From Streptococcus pneumoniae (GTDB lineage: Bacteria; Bacillota; Bacilli; Lactobacillales; Streptococcaceae): 64,000 nucleotides of DNA. Location: the NCBI RefSeq assembly GCF_001457635.1, contig NZ_LN831051.1, forward strand, positions 1,984,001-2,048,000, read 5' to 3'. The notes under the pieces were generated by a model. That model saw only the letters and a list, made by a program, of their open reading frames with translations. It made no database searches and was not told where the DNA came from. The translations under genes were made by a program, and so were the position numbers. Of this stretch, positions 17,370 through 25,504 are shown piece by piece. Every line of letters begins with the position of its first letter. Within the stretch, counting starts at the first letter, position 1.

Positions 17370-17759
17370 CTAGAATCCTAGTTCATGATTGATAATACCA
17401 GCAATCAAATTCATTCGTAATCCGAAGCGTTTACGATGATTTCGATAGGTTGTTGAAAACATTTTAAACGTTTTTACTTTGGCAAGGATGTTCTCAACCT
17501 TGCTTCTATCCTTAGATAGCGCATGGTTATAGGCTTTATCTTCAGCTATTAGCGGCTTGAGTTTGCTGGATTTACGTGGAGTTTGTGCTTGAGGATATAT
17601 CTTCATGAGCCCTTGATAATCACTGTCAGCCAAGATTTTACCAGCTTGTCCGATATTTCTGCGACTCATTTTGAACAACTTCATATCATGACAATAGTTC
17701 ACAGTGATATCCAAAGAAACAATTCTCCCTTGACTTGTGACAATCGCTTGAGCCTTCAT
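17370..17759 (-). CDS. IS1381 transposase, C-terminal frame (OrfB)
   Basis: 129 aa with the DDE_Tnp_1-type core: ADSDYQGLMKIYPQAQTPRK and SKDRSKVENILAKVKTFKM (the Arg/Glu region with catalytic Glu), ending NHELGF. The frame continues upstream of its ATG as KKELANYSGKKKCHAMKAQA, so it is expressed by frameshifting from OrfA at a seven-A run near 17807-17813. Confidence 0.88.
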   Translation of the reverse strand: MKAQAIVTSQGRIVSLDITVNYCHDMKLFKMSRRNIGQAGKILADSDYQGLMKIYPQAQTPRKSSKLKPLIAEDKAYNHALSKDRSKVENILAKVKTFKMFSTTYRNHRKRFGLRMNLIAGIINHELGF

Positions 17760-17775
17760 AGCGTGGCATTTCTTT

Positions 17776-18174
17776 TTACCAGAATAATTCGCTAATTCTT
17801 TTTTTAGGGCGATTGATTTTTACTTCCGTCGCATCAATCATTACCGTGTCCTCAGAACTGAGAGGAGTTCTTGAAATCGTAAAACCACTTTGAACAAGAG
17901 TTACTTCAACCCATTGGCTCCGACGGAGTAAGTTGCTTTCGTGGATACCAAAATCAGCCGCAATTTCTTCATAAGTTCGATATTCTCGCACATATTGAAG
18001 AGTGGCCATAAGAAGGTCTTCTAGGCTTAATTTAGGTTTTCGTCCACCTTTTGCGTGTTTAAGTTGATAAGCTGTTTTTAATACAGCTAACATCTCTTCA
18101 AAAGTGGTACGCTGAACACCAACAAGACGCTTAAATCGTGCATCAGTTAGTTGTTTACTTGCTTCATCATTCAT
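17776..18174 (-). CDS. IS1381 transposase, N-terminal frame (OrfA)
   Basis: 132 aa from MNDEASKQLTDARFKRLVG; a DUF4096-like helix-turn-helix region (YEEIAADFGIHESNLLRRSQ) and the first catalytic Asp in TVMIDATEVKINRPKK. It ends with ISELFW in frame 0. A +1 shift at the A run gives the fused transposase. Confidence 0.85.
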   Translation of the reverse strand: MNDEASKQLTDARFKRLVGVQRTTFEEMLAVLKTAYQLKHAKGGRKPKLSLEDLLMATLQYVREYRTYEEIAADFGIHESNLLRRSQWVEVTLVQSGFTISRTPLSSEDTVMIDATEVKINRPKKRISELFW

Positions 18175-18181
18175 AGAACTA

Positions 18182-18622
18182 CTATACCATATTTTGTTTC
18201 GCAGGAAGTCTGATCTCATCCGGTTTTGCTTGACGGGTTTCTGCGGTCATTTCTTCAAAAGGGACCCACCAGACTGGCCCACGTCCATTGAGACCGTGAC
18301 CATTCATGTCACCTGTTCGTCTAGGAAACAGATGCCAATGAAGATGGGCATCGCCATTTCCTAGCAGTTCGATATTCATTTTCTCAGCAGCAAAGGCCTT
18401 GGCAACTGCCTCTTGGACCACACTCATTTCTTCTAGAAAACGGAGTCTTGTCTCCTTTTTCAAATGGTGCAATTCCGTGACATGTTCCTTGGCTAGAAAG
18501 AGACTATAGCCTGCAAAATACTGATGGTCTCCAATCACAAGATAGCCTGTTTCCAACTCTTTGACAAAGTAGGGATTTTCTCCCTTCTTGATGAGCTCAA
18601 TTCTCTGGCAAATAAGGCACAT
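18182..18622 (-). CDS. HIT family protein, C-terminus rewritten by IS1381
   Basis: 146-aa histidine-triad nucleotide hydrolase/transferase-like protein. The N-terminal CLICQRIELIKKG suggests a zinc Cys pair; the active-site motif is GDAHLHWHLFPR (HxHxH). It probably acts on AMP-containing dinucleotides or adenylated metabolites. The last nine residues (RLPAKQNMV) and the stop codon lie inside the right inverted repeat of IS1381, so the native tail is gone. The core and active site are intact, so activity is likely. It is 1 nt after the M42 peptidase gene. Confidence 0.9.
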   Translation of the reverse strand: MCLICQRIELIKKGENPYFVKELETGYLVIGDHQYFAGYSLFLAKEHVTELHHLKKETRLRFLEEMSVVQEAVAKAFAAEKMNIELLGNGDAHLHWHLFPRRTGDMNGHGLNGRGPVWWVPFEEMTAETRQAKPDEIRLPAKQNMV

Positions 18623-18623
18623 A

Positions 18624-19661
18624 TCAATCTACTAAATTGCTTCTAAGATAGGCATCGACCATTCGTTCTGTTGCGACCACCGAGTCAATATGAGTGCGCT
18701 CATAAGAATGACTAGACTCGATACCCGCACCAAGAACGGCATGCTTGACCTCTGCCCCTGCAGACATAGCCGCTGAAGCATCCGAACCATAAAATGGATA
18801 GATGTCCAGCTTAAAAGGAATATCTTGCTCTTTAGCCAAGGCAACCAAGTGTTGACGGAAGTCATAGTGATAAGGACCTGAAGCATCCTTGACACAGATA
18901 GATACTGTGTACTCATCTGTCTGCTGGTCATCTCCCATAGCTCCCATATCCACAGCCAGATATTCTACTACCTGAGCAGGAATGTTAGAATTAGCACCAT
19001 GTCCTACTTCTTCAAAAACTGAAAAAGCAAAATGAGTTGTTACTGGCAATTCAATCTTCTCTTTCTTATAAATACGAAGCAGGTTGAGCAAAATCGCTGC
19101 GCTGACCTTATCATCCAAATGACGAGACTTGATAAAACCTGTATCAGTCACAACAGTTCGTGGATCGAAGCTGATAAAATCACCGACCTCAATCCCAAGA
19201 GCACGAGTTTCTTTTTCATTGCTTACTTTTACATCCAAACGCACTTCCATATTGTCCTGCGTGCGTTCTGCAGTTCCTGCATCCTTGTAGACATGGCAAG
19301 AAGTTTGGTGGATGAGGATGGTTCCTGATACCTTTTGACCTGTGCTAGCCACATGAACGGTACAGTTTTCACCTTCAATCATGTTCCAAGGAAAACCACC
19401 GATACGGTCCAATTTAAGACGACCATCTGGTTTGACAGCACGAACAATAGCACCCAGCGTGTCCACATGGGCAGTCACATAGCGATGTTGCTCATCATTT
19501 TGACCTTTGATGGTCACATTGACACCACCCTTGGCTGTGCGAACTGGCTGGTAACCAAAACCTTCTAGAGTCTTGACTAAATAATTCGAAATTTCACGAG
19601 TTAAGCCCGTTGGCGATGCGATGGCTGTCAGTTCTTTGATATATTCTACTGTTTGATTCAT
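18624..19661 (-). CDS. M42 family glutamyl aminopeptidase-like metallopeptidase
   Basis: 345 aa of the PepA/FrvX/cellulase M42 family, which form large cytoplasmic dodecameric aminopeptidases. Metal ligands can be placed in VTAHVDTLGAIV, SRHLDDKVSA, FSVFEEVGHG and the C-terminal SSHSYERTH. Substrate specificity is not readable. It is followed directly by the HIT gene, so the two are co-transcribed. Pneumococcus has another PepA elsewhere, so I give no symbol. Confidence 0.85.
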   Translation of the reverse strand: MNQTVEYIKELTAIASPTGLTREISNYLVKTLEGFGYQPVRTAKGGVNVTIKGQNDEQHRYVTAHVDTLGAIVRAVKPDGRLKLDRIGGFPWNMIEGENCTVHVASTGQKVSGTILIHQTSCHVYKDAGTAERTQDNMEVRLDVKVSNEKETRALGIEVGDFISFDPRTVVTDTGFIKSRHLDDKVSAAILLNLLRIYKKEKIELPVTTHFAFSVFEEVGHGANSNIPAQVVEYLAVDMGAMGDDQQTDEYTVSICVKDASGPYHYDFRQHLVALAKEQDIPFKLDIYPFYGSDASAAMSAGAEVKHAVLGAGIESSHSYERTHIDSVVATERMVDAYLRSNLVD

Positions 19662-19716
19662 TTCTTCACCTCTTTCGCTACCTATTATAACACATTTATC
19701 ATCGGATAAAAAAAGA

Positions 19717-19752
19717 AAATCACTCCTGTAGACTTGGCTACAAAAGTGATTT
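19717..19752 (-). terminator. brnQ terminator
   Basis: The minus strand carries AAATCACT-TTTGTAG, loop, CTACAGGAGTGATTT followed by TCTTTTTTT, immediately after the brnQ stop at 19759. Confidence 0.85.
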
Positions 19753-19758
19753 AAGTGA

Positions 19759-21084
19759 TTATTTCATTTCAAAAACATCGCTTTCTTGCTTGTTTGGTAG
19801 AACCAATGAGAGCAAGATTCCAACAATGGCTGGCACCAACCATGGGAGAGATGCCTTGGCAAAAGGAAGAACGCTAACAAGATTTGCAAGAAACTCAACC
19901 TTAAACGAGCTTCCTAGTACGCTTGCAATGGCAATAACTGTAACCACAGCAATTGTCAACTGCATACCTGGTTTTGAAAGGGCAACAAATTTGTTGACAA
20001 TGACAATCATAACGATAGCAATCGTGATTGGGTACAAGATAACCAGTACTGGAATTGAGTACTTGATAATCGCATCAAGACCCAAATTGGCAATAGCAAA
20101 TCCAATCAAGGTAAAGGCTGTCGCATAAACCTTGTAGCTGATTTGTGGGAAGCGCTCATTAAAGAACTCAGCTGTTGACACAATCAAACCAACAGTCGTT
20201 GTGAAGCAGGTTACGGTAACCATAGCTGCAAGGAAGAGTTGAGCTGTTGAGCCAAAGATTTCTTGAGTGGCTTGTGACAAGATGTAAACACCTGGTGTTC
20301 CACCCTTCATCGCTTCAGCTGGTACTGGGAAATGATTTCCAAGAAAACCTAAACCAATGTAAAGAGCGCTGAAGGCAAGGGCAACAACGATACCAATAAC
20401 CCAAATAGTTGAAATGTATTCTTTCTTACTTGAAAATCCAAGTTGTTTCAAGGTTTGAACTGCGATTACGCTAAAGGCCACTGAGGCAAGGGCGTCCAAG
20501 GTATTGTAACCTTCTAGGAAACCTGTACCAAAGGCAGAAGCTTGATAAGCAGCTGAAGCAGCTTGAGGACTTGTTCCACCATATTTGATAGCTCCCAGAA
20601 CGACCAAGATAACAATCAAAATTGCAAAGACTGGCGTTAAAATACGTCCAATGCGGTCTAAGATTTTTGATGGATTAAGCGAAATCAAATAGGCTGCCGC
20701 AAAATACAGAACCGTAAATACAATCAAGCCAAGTCCTTTATTTGCATCCGACAAAAGGGGGCTAATCCCTACTTCGTAAGCTGTTGTAGCAGTACGTGGG
20801 GTAGCAAAGAATGGACCGATTGACAAGTAAAGAACTGAGAGGTAAAGAGTCGCAAACCAAGGCGCTATCTTCGTTGAAATCTCGTAGATATATCCTTTAG
20901 GATTTAGCGTTCCAATAATAAGGGTCAAGACGGCGATACCAACGCCTGAAAAGACAAAACCTGCGATGGCAGGAAGAAAATGTTCTCCAGATAGAGCACC
21001 TAGAGAAGGCGGAAAAATCAAGTTCCCCGCACCAAAAAATATTCCAAACAGGAGCAAACCTGTTAGGGTACCTTTTTTAGCCAT
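19759..21084 (-). CDS. brnQ: Branched-chain amino acid transporter BrnQ
   Basis: LIVCS-family cation-coupled uptake of Leu, Ile and Val. 441 aa with about 12 membrane segments; the diagnostic N-terminus KKGTLTGLLLFGIFFGAGNL and NPSKILDRIGRILTPVFAIL are present. I choose ATG 21084 (MAKKG) because GAAGGAGA lies at ideal spacing; the upstream ATG at 21099 lacks a site. Monocistronic, with its own terminator. Confidence 0.95.
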   Translation of the reverse strand: MAKKGTLTGLLLFGIFFGAGNLIFPPSLGALSGEHFLPAIAGFVFSGVGIAVLTLIIGTLNPKGYIYEISTKIAPWFATLYLSVLYLSIGPFFATPRTATTAYEVGISPLLSDANKGLGLIVFTVLYFAAAYLISLNPSKILDRIGRILTPVFAILIVILVVLGAIKYGGTSPQAASAAYQASAFGTGFLEGYNTLDALASVAFSVIAVQTLKQLGFSSKKEYISTIWVIGIVVALAFSALYIGLGFLGNHFPVPAEAMKGGTPGVYILSQATQEIFGSTAQLFLAAMVTVTCFTTTVGLIVSTAEFFNERFPQISYKVYATAFTLIGFAIANLGLDAIIKYSIPVLVILYPITIAIVMIVIVNKFVALSKPGMQLTIAVVTVIAIASVLGSSFKVEFLANLVSVLPFAKASLPWLVPAIVGILLSLVLPNKQESDVFEMK

Positions 21085-21209
21085 AAAAATCTCCTTCATA
21101 TTTATAAAATACTGACCTAGTATACCACGATTAGGAGTCTGAAAAAAGCATCACGAGGCAAATATTAAATGTTTTCAATTTTCTTAAAAATAAGAATTAT
21201 CTAAAAATA

Positions 21210-21243
21210 AAACTCTCCTACCCAGTCCACACCAAGTAGGAGA
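21210..21243 (-). terminator. Terminator after the rhodanese pseudogene
   Basis: TCTCCTACTTGG, loop, GGGTAGGAGAG then TTTTATTTTT on the minus strand, directly downstream of the rhodanese stop at 21255. Confidence 0.75.
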
Positions 21244-21254
21244 AATGCAAAATT

Positions 21255-21542
21255 TTAAAGTTCTTCAAAGGCTAACATGCCACCCTGGACATTGATAACA
21301 TTATAACCTTGTTCTAACAGGAATTGGCAAGCACGCGCCGATCTCATTCCAGATTTGCAAATAATATAATGCAAGCGATCTTTGTCCAATTAATCATAAC
21401 TATCAGCCAATTGACTAAGCGGTAGGTTGTGGGCACATTCTAAATGAAGAGCTGCAAACTCATCCACTTCTCTCACATCCACTAGAGAAAGCTGGTCGTT
21501 TTGGTAAAGCTGGTAAAATGCGTCAAAGGCTATTTCTTTCAT
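21255..21542 (-). pseudogene. Rhodanese-domain protein with an in-frame stop
   Basis: The frame MKEIAFDAFYQLYQNDQLSL, VDVREVDEFAALHL, LPLSQLADSYD then TAA then LDKDRLHYIICKSGMRSARA, ending GGMLAFEEL, is one 95-codon rhodanese domain. The catalytic loop CKSGMRS is retained. The TAA (about codon 51) would be a Gln codon after a single change. The BOX at 21556 ends 13 nt upstream of the ATG, leaving only a weak GAAGAAAAAG as ribosome binding site. The gene is probably dead. Confidence 0.85.
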
Positions 21543-21555
21543 TCTTTTTCTTCTA

Positions 21556-21705
21556 ATACTCTTCGAAAATCTCTTCAAACCACGTCAGCGTCGCCTTACC
21601 GTGCGTATGTTACCGACTTCGTCAGTTTTATCTGCAACCTCAAAGCTGTACTTTGAGCAGCCTACGACTAGCTTCCTAGTTTGCTCTTTGATTTTCATTG
21701 ACTAT
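21556..21705 (+). repeat. BOX element A-B-C
   Basis: boxA (ATACTCTTCGAAAATCTCTT and GTCAGCGTCGCCTTACCG), one boxB (CTCAAAGCTGTACTTTGAG) and boxC (GCTAGCTTCCTAGTTTGCTC ... TTTTCATTGACTAT). Its last bases overlap the TAG stop of the adjacent minus-strand gene. Confidence 0.92.
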
Positions 21706-22280
21706 AAAATGGTTTTAATTCTTTTTTTCAAATCTGGCACTACTTCTGCCTCAAACCAAGGATTTTTGGCCATCCAGATTTGATTTCGTGGTGATGGGTG
21801 AACTAGCGGAAAATAGGCTGGCAGATAGTCTTTATAGTGTTTCACCCTCTCCGTTACCTTCCCACTGATTTTCTCCTGTAAATAGTAGGCTTGGGCATAT
21901 TGCCCAATCAAGAGGGTTAACTGAATATCAGGCAATTCCTGTAAGAGCTGCGGATGCCATTTTTCTGCAAAACCTGTACGAGGCGGAAGATCACCCGACT
22001 TGCCATGTCCTGGAAAGTAGAAATCCATAGGCAAAACAGCAAAATAACCTGAATTGTAAAAGGTATCTTCATCCACACCTAGCCAGTCCCGCAAGCGGTC
22101 ACCACTTTTATCTTTCCAGTAAAGGCCTGCTTCTTGAGTTTTAAGTCCCGGAGCCTGACCGATGATATTGATGCGAGCAGTTTTTGGCGCTGCAAAGAGA
22201 GGCTCAATGCCACGCTCTGTATAGCTGGCATTCTGTGAATCCGCCATGATAGCCTGTTTGATTCTTTCGATTTGAGACAT
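21702..22280 (-). CDS. Uracil-DNA glycosylase family protein
   Basis: 192-aa protein of the UDG superfamily. Motif A is GQAPGLKTQEAGLYWKDKSG and the motif B region is LVHPSPRN. The pattern resembles the small UDG-like proteins of Firmicutes rather than classical Ung (whose GQDPYH motif is absent), so a role in removal of uracil or another damaged base is likely but not certain. Its stop codon lies in the end of a BOX. Short intergenic distance to pepV. Confidence 0.82.
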   Translation of the reverse strand: MSQIERIKQAIMADSQNASYTERGIEPLFAAPKTARINIIGQAPGLKTQEAGLYWKDKSGDRLRDWLGVDEDTFYNSGYFAVLPMDFYFPGHGKSGDLPPRTGFAEKWHPQLLQELPDIQLTLLIGQYAQAYYLQEKISGKVTERVKHYKDYLPAYFPLVHPSPRNQIWMAKNPWFEAEVVPDLKKRIKTIL

Positions 22281-22333
22281 CTACTTTCCCTCCAAAAAGA
22301 AGTCCAAGCATAAGATCTCAGACTTCTATCGTT

Positions 22334-23734
22334 TTATTTGATCAATTCGTAAATAGCTTCGGCATAAATTGCTGCTGCTCGGAAAAGATCATCCAAGGCG
22401 ATAAATTCATTGGCTTGGTGCATGGTATCAATCGAGTCTGGGAACATAGCACCGTAGGCAACTCCGCGTTCTAGCAAGCGACCAAAGGTTCCACCACCGA
22501 TGACTTGTTCATGACCTTTAAGGCCAGTTTGTTTTTCATAGATATTCAACAAGGTTTGCACAAGTGGATCTTCCATTGGCACATAGTGAGGCGTGTGACC
22601 GTGTTCAGACAGGCTAACAGAAACAACTGGCAAGTTTTCAAGGATTGACTTGATTTGTTCTGGACTTGTTCCTTTTGGATAGCGGATGTTGAGGGCAATG
22701 GTATTATCAGCACTTGTTTCATCGAAGCGGAAGACGCCGGCATTCATAGAAAGAGCACCCATCTTTTCATCCACATGAGCAATCTTAAGATTTTCACCCT
22801 CATGATCGTTCAAGAGAATTTTACCTGCGATGTCAAGGTAGTCTTTGGCTGGACCAGCAAAGCCAAACTGGCTGAGGAAGAGGGCAAGGTAAGTTGCGCC
22901 ATTGACACCTGAAGCAGGCATAGCACCGTGGGCTGATTTACCAATGATCGTCACCTTGTATTTGCCAGCTTCTTCTTGGAGTTCTCCTCTAAGTTTGTGT
23001 TCTGCAACAAAGGCATCTAGTTTAGCTTGCAAGTCAGCCAAATCACCTGAAACGACTGCTGTTGCTGATTCTGGTACCATATTTTCACGTAAACCACCTG
23101 TAAAGCTGTGAAGACGGGCAGCACCTGTATTTTCTCCTGCAAAGTGGAGGTATTCCGTGATATTTCCTTTTTCACCATTGATGATTGGAAATTCAGCATC
23201 TGGAGAGAAACCGAAATCTGGTTTGGCAAGTCCTACGTGCTCAAAGTAGTAGTCCATGTCTGCCCAGCCTGATTCTTCGTCTGTTCCAACGATGAAGCGA
23301 ACTTTCTTAGAAGTTGGAAGACCCAATTCTTTGATGATTTTCAAACCATAGTAACAAGCTGTTGTAGGACCCTTATCGTCCGAAGCCCCGCGCGCATAAA
23401 GGCGACCATCTTTGATAGTTGGTGTGTAAGGATCTGTGTCCCAACCGCTACCAGCAGGCACCACATCCATATGGGCAAAGATTCCGAGAACTTCTTCTCC
23501 ATCACCAAACTCAAAATGTCCTGCGTAGTTATCGACATTCTTAGTTGGGTAGCCATCGCGGTCTGCGATTTCAAGGAATTTCTCCAAGGCTTTTACTGGA
23601 CCAGGTCCAAATGGATGCTGGGCATCAGCCTTGCTATCATCACGTTCTGAGTTGATTTCCAAAAGGCTAAACAAGTCAGCCAAGAGGTCTTCTTTGCGTT
23701 TTTCTACTTCTGCTGTAAAATCAATTGCTGTCAT
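22334..23734 (-). CDS. pepV: Dipeptidase PepV (M20 family)
   Basis: 466-aa cytoplasmic zinc dipeptidase that releases amino acids from imported dipeptides. Metal ligands are in FAHMDVVPAG (His), ASDDKGPTTA (bridging Asp) and GTDEESGWADM (Glu pair), with a C-terminal His in DSIDTMHQANE. Length and a lid domain between 190 and 340 fit PepV. It lies 12 nt downstream of the nitroreductase gene, probably co-transcribed. Confidence 0.95.
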   Translation of the reverse strand: MTAIDFTAEVEKRKEDLLADLFSLLEINSERDDSKADAQHPFGPGPVKALEKFLEIADRDGYPTKNVDNYAGHFEFGDGEEVLGIFAHMDVVPAGSGWDTDPYTPTIKDGRLYARGASDDKGPTTACYYGLKIIKELGLPTSKKVRFIVGTDEESGWADMDYYFEHVGLAKPDFGFSPDAEFPIINGEKGNITEYLHFAGENTGAARLHSFTGGLRENMVPESATAVVSGDLADLQAKLDAFVAEHKLRGELQEEAGKYKVTIIGKSAHGAMPASGVNGATYLALFLSQFGFAGPAKDYLDIAGKILLNDHEGENLKIAHVDEKMGALSMNAGVFRFDETSADNTIALNIRYPKGTSPEQIKSILENLPVVSVSLSEHGHTPHYVPMEDPLVQTLLNIYEKQTGLKGHEQVIGGGTFGRLLERGVAYGAMFPDSIDTMHQANEFIALDDLFRAAAIYAEAIYELIK

Positions 23735-23746
23735 TTTTTCTTCTTT

Positions 23747-24352
23747 CTATCTTTTCTCGATGATTTCATCTACTGGCAAGCGGTAGCTTGGTTCCAATTT
23801 GTCGTCTGTGTAACCCACTGTGATCAAGAGTTCTGGGCGGAAACGGTCTTCGATTTCCAAAACTTCATTAACTTTTGATTTGTCAAAACCAAGGATAATA
23901 TTGGAACCAATTCCTTGGTCTGTAAGAGCGAGAACCAAGTTCATAGCAACCAAACCTGCATTGAGTGCTAGGTAGTCGCTGACTTGTTGTTCATTGTAGC
24001 GTGCAAATTCAGCTGGCAAATTTTTCATGAAGTATTGAAGTTGTTCTTCTGAGAAATTGTTAGCACCACCAACTCGGGCAATCTTACGAGCGCGTTTGGC
24101 AAGGTCTGTATCTGTAAATAGGGCAATGGTTACAGGTGCTGATGATACCTGCTCAAAGTTTGAACCATAAGCCAACTTTGCCAGTTCAGCATTTTTCTCA
24201 CGAACAACTACAAATTTCCAAGGCTGGCTGTTGTGGGCGCTTGGCGCCAAGGTTGCAATTTCGATAGCCGTACGCACATCTTTTGGATCAACAGGCTTAT
24301 CAGTGAAATGCTTGGTCGCATGACGTTTTTTATTTAATTCAAGAAATTTCAT
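23747..24352 (-). CDS. Nitroreductase family protein
   Basis: 201-aa flavin-dependent oxidoreductase. The FMN-binding N-terminal motif KKRHATKHFTDKPVDPKDV and APSAHNSQPWKFVVV are typical; the C-terminal GYTDDKLEPSYRLPVDEI is the conserved last part. Acts in the cytoplasm with NAD(P)H, natural substrate unknown. It precedes pepV on the same strand. Confidence 0.9.
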   Translation of the reverse strand: MKFLELNKKRHATKHFTDKPVDPKDVRTAIEIATLAPSAHNSQPWKFVVVREKNAELAKLAYGSNFEQVSSAPVTIALFTDTDLAKRARKIARVGGANNFSEEQLQYFMKNLPAEFARYNEQQVSDYLALNAGLVAMNLVLALTDQGIGSNIILGFDKSKVNEVLEIEDRFRPELLITVGYTDDKLEPSYRLPVDEIIEKR

Positions 24353-24462
24353 AATCGATTTCCTTTTCTAATTCTACTGCTTCCATTCTACCATAATTTG
24401 AAAGAGCTTGCAGGGATTTTTCATGATTAAGTTTTTCTATCACAGACATAAAAGATATATAT

Positions 24463-24492
24463 TGGTTTATCAGGAAAGTTTCTGATAAACTA
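24463..24492 (+). promoter_or_regulatory. Promoter overlapped by a perfect 9-bp inverted repeat
   Basis: GTTTATCAG-N8-CTGATAAAC (24465-24490) covers a possible -35 TTGGTT (24463-24468), an 18-nt spacer and -10 TAAACT (24487-24492) of the binding-protein gene. AAGTTTCTGATAAAC within it also matches 11 of 15 positions of the CodY box. A repressor site is likely; which regulator is unknown. Confidence 0.55.
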
Positions 24493-24522
24493 GCAAGTAC
24501 TTTACATTTGAATGGAGACAGT

Positions 24523-25323
24523 ATGAAAAAACTTAGCCTATTACTAGCTATCCTACCATTTTTGGTTGCCTGTGGGAATCAAGCTACACCCAAAGAGACT
24601 AGCGCTCAAAAGACAATCGTCCTTGCTACAGCTGGCGACGTGCCACCATTTGACTACGAAGACAAGGGCAATCTGACAGGCTTCGATATCGAAGTTTTAA
24701 AGGCAGTAGATGAAAAACTCAGCGACTACGAGATTCAATTCCAAAGAACCGCCTGGGAGAGCATCTTCCCAGGACTTGATTCTGGTCACTATCAGGCTGC
24801 GGCCAATAACTTGAGTTACACAAAAGAGCGTGCTGAAAAATACCTTTACTCGCTTCCAATTTCCAACAATCCCCTCGTCCTTGTCAGCAACAAGAAAAAT
24901 CCTTTGACTTCTCTTGACCAGATCGCTGGTAAAACAACACAAGAGGATACCGGAACTTCTAACGCTCAATTCATCAATAACTGGAATCAGAAACACACTG
25001 ATAATCCCGCTACAATTAATTTTTCTGGTGAGGATATTGGTAAACGAATCCTAGACCTTGCTAACGGAGAGTTTGATTTCCTAGTTTTTGACAAGGTATC
25101 CGTTCAAAAGATTATCAAGGACCGTGGTTTAGACCTCTCAGTCGTTGATTTACCTTCTGCAGATAGCCCCAGCAATTATATCATTTTCTCAAGCGACCAA
25201 AAAGAGTTTAAAGAGCAATTTGATAAAGCGCTCAAAGAACTCTATCAAGACGGAACCCTTGAAAAACTCAGCAATACCTATCTAGGTGGTTCTTACCTCC
25301 CAGATCAATCTCAGTTACAATAA
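24523..25323 (+). CDS. Amino-acid ABC transporter substrate-binding lipoprotein
   Basis: 266-aa type 3 solute-binding protein. The lipobox LVAC is at Cys17 of MKKLSLLLAILPFLVACG; the family signature GFDIEVLKAVDEKLSDYEIQ, then SYTKERAEKYLYSLPI, follows. ATG 24523 has GGAGA 5 nt upstream, better than the TTG at 24508. The gene stands alone without permease or ATPase, so it must share a transporter encoded elsewhere. Polar or sulfur amino acids are plausible ligands. A BOX starts at its stop codon. Confidence 0.9.
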   Translation: MKKLSLLLAILPFLVACGNQATPKETSAQKTIVLATAGDVPPFDYEDKGNLTGFDIEVLKAVDEKLSDYEIQFQRTAWESIFPGLDSGHYQAAANNLSYTKERAEKYLYSLPISNNPLVLVSNKKNPLTSLDQIAGKTTQEDTGTSNAQFINNWNQKHTDNPATINFSGEDIGKRILDLANGEFDFLVFDKVSVQKIIKDRGLDLSVVDLPSADSPSNYIIFSSDQKEFKEQFDKALKELYQDGTLEKLSNTYLGGSYLPDQSQLQ

Positions 25324-25435
25324 CACTCTTCGAAAATCTCTTCAAACCACGTCAGCTTTATCTGCAACCTCAAAGCTGTGCTTTGAGCAACCTACGGCTA
25401 GCTTCCTAGTTTGCTCTTTGATTTTCATTGAGTAT
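25323..25435 (+). repeat. BOX element with truncated boxA
   Basis: boxA is cut short after CTTCAAACCACGTCAG and runs directly into a boxB-like palindrome (CTCAAAGCTGTGCTTTGAG) and a full boxC. It lies between the stop codon of the binding-protein gene and its terminator. Confidence 0.88.
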
Positions 25436-25445
25436 AAGATATACT

Positions 25446-25476
25446 AAAAGCGATTGGACCAGCCAATCGCTTTTTT
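25446..25476. terminator. Bidirectional terminator
   Basis: AAAAGCGATTGG-ACCA-GCCAATCGCTTTTTT, near-perfect 12-bp stem with T tract on both strands. It serves the binding-protein gene on plus and the phosphoesterase gene on minus. Confidence 0.9.
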
Positions 25477-25504
25477 AGTTTGCATTGGCTATTTTAGGAA
25501 ACTC

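Larger units (their letters stand above)
17355..18211 (-). mobile_element. IS1381 (IS5 family), apparently full length
   Basis: An 857-bp element bounded by imperfect inverted repeats: AGACTTCCTGCAAAAC at 17355 and, on the minus strand from 18211, AGACTTCCTGCGAAAC. It encodes two consecutive reading frames of an IS5-type transposase. No clear target duplication could be seen. It is inserted at the 3' end of the HIT gene and upstream of ldcB. Confidence 0.9.
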
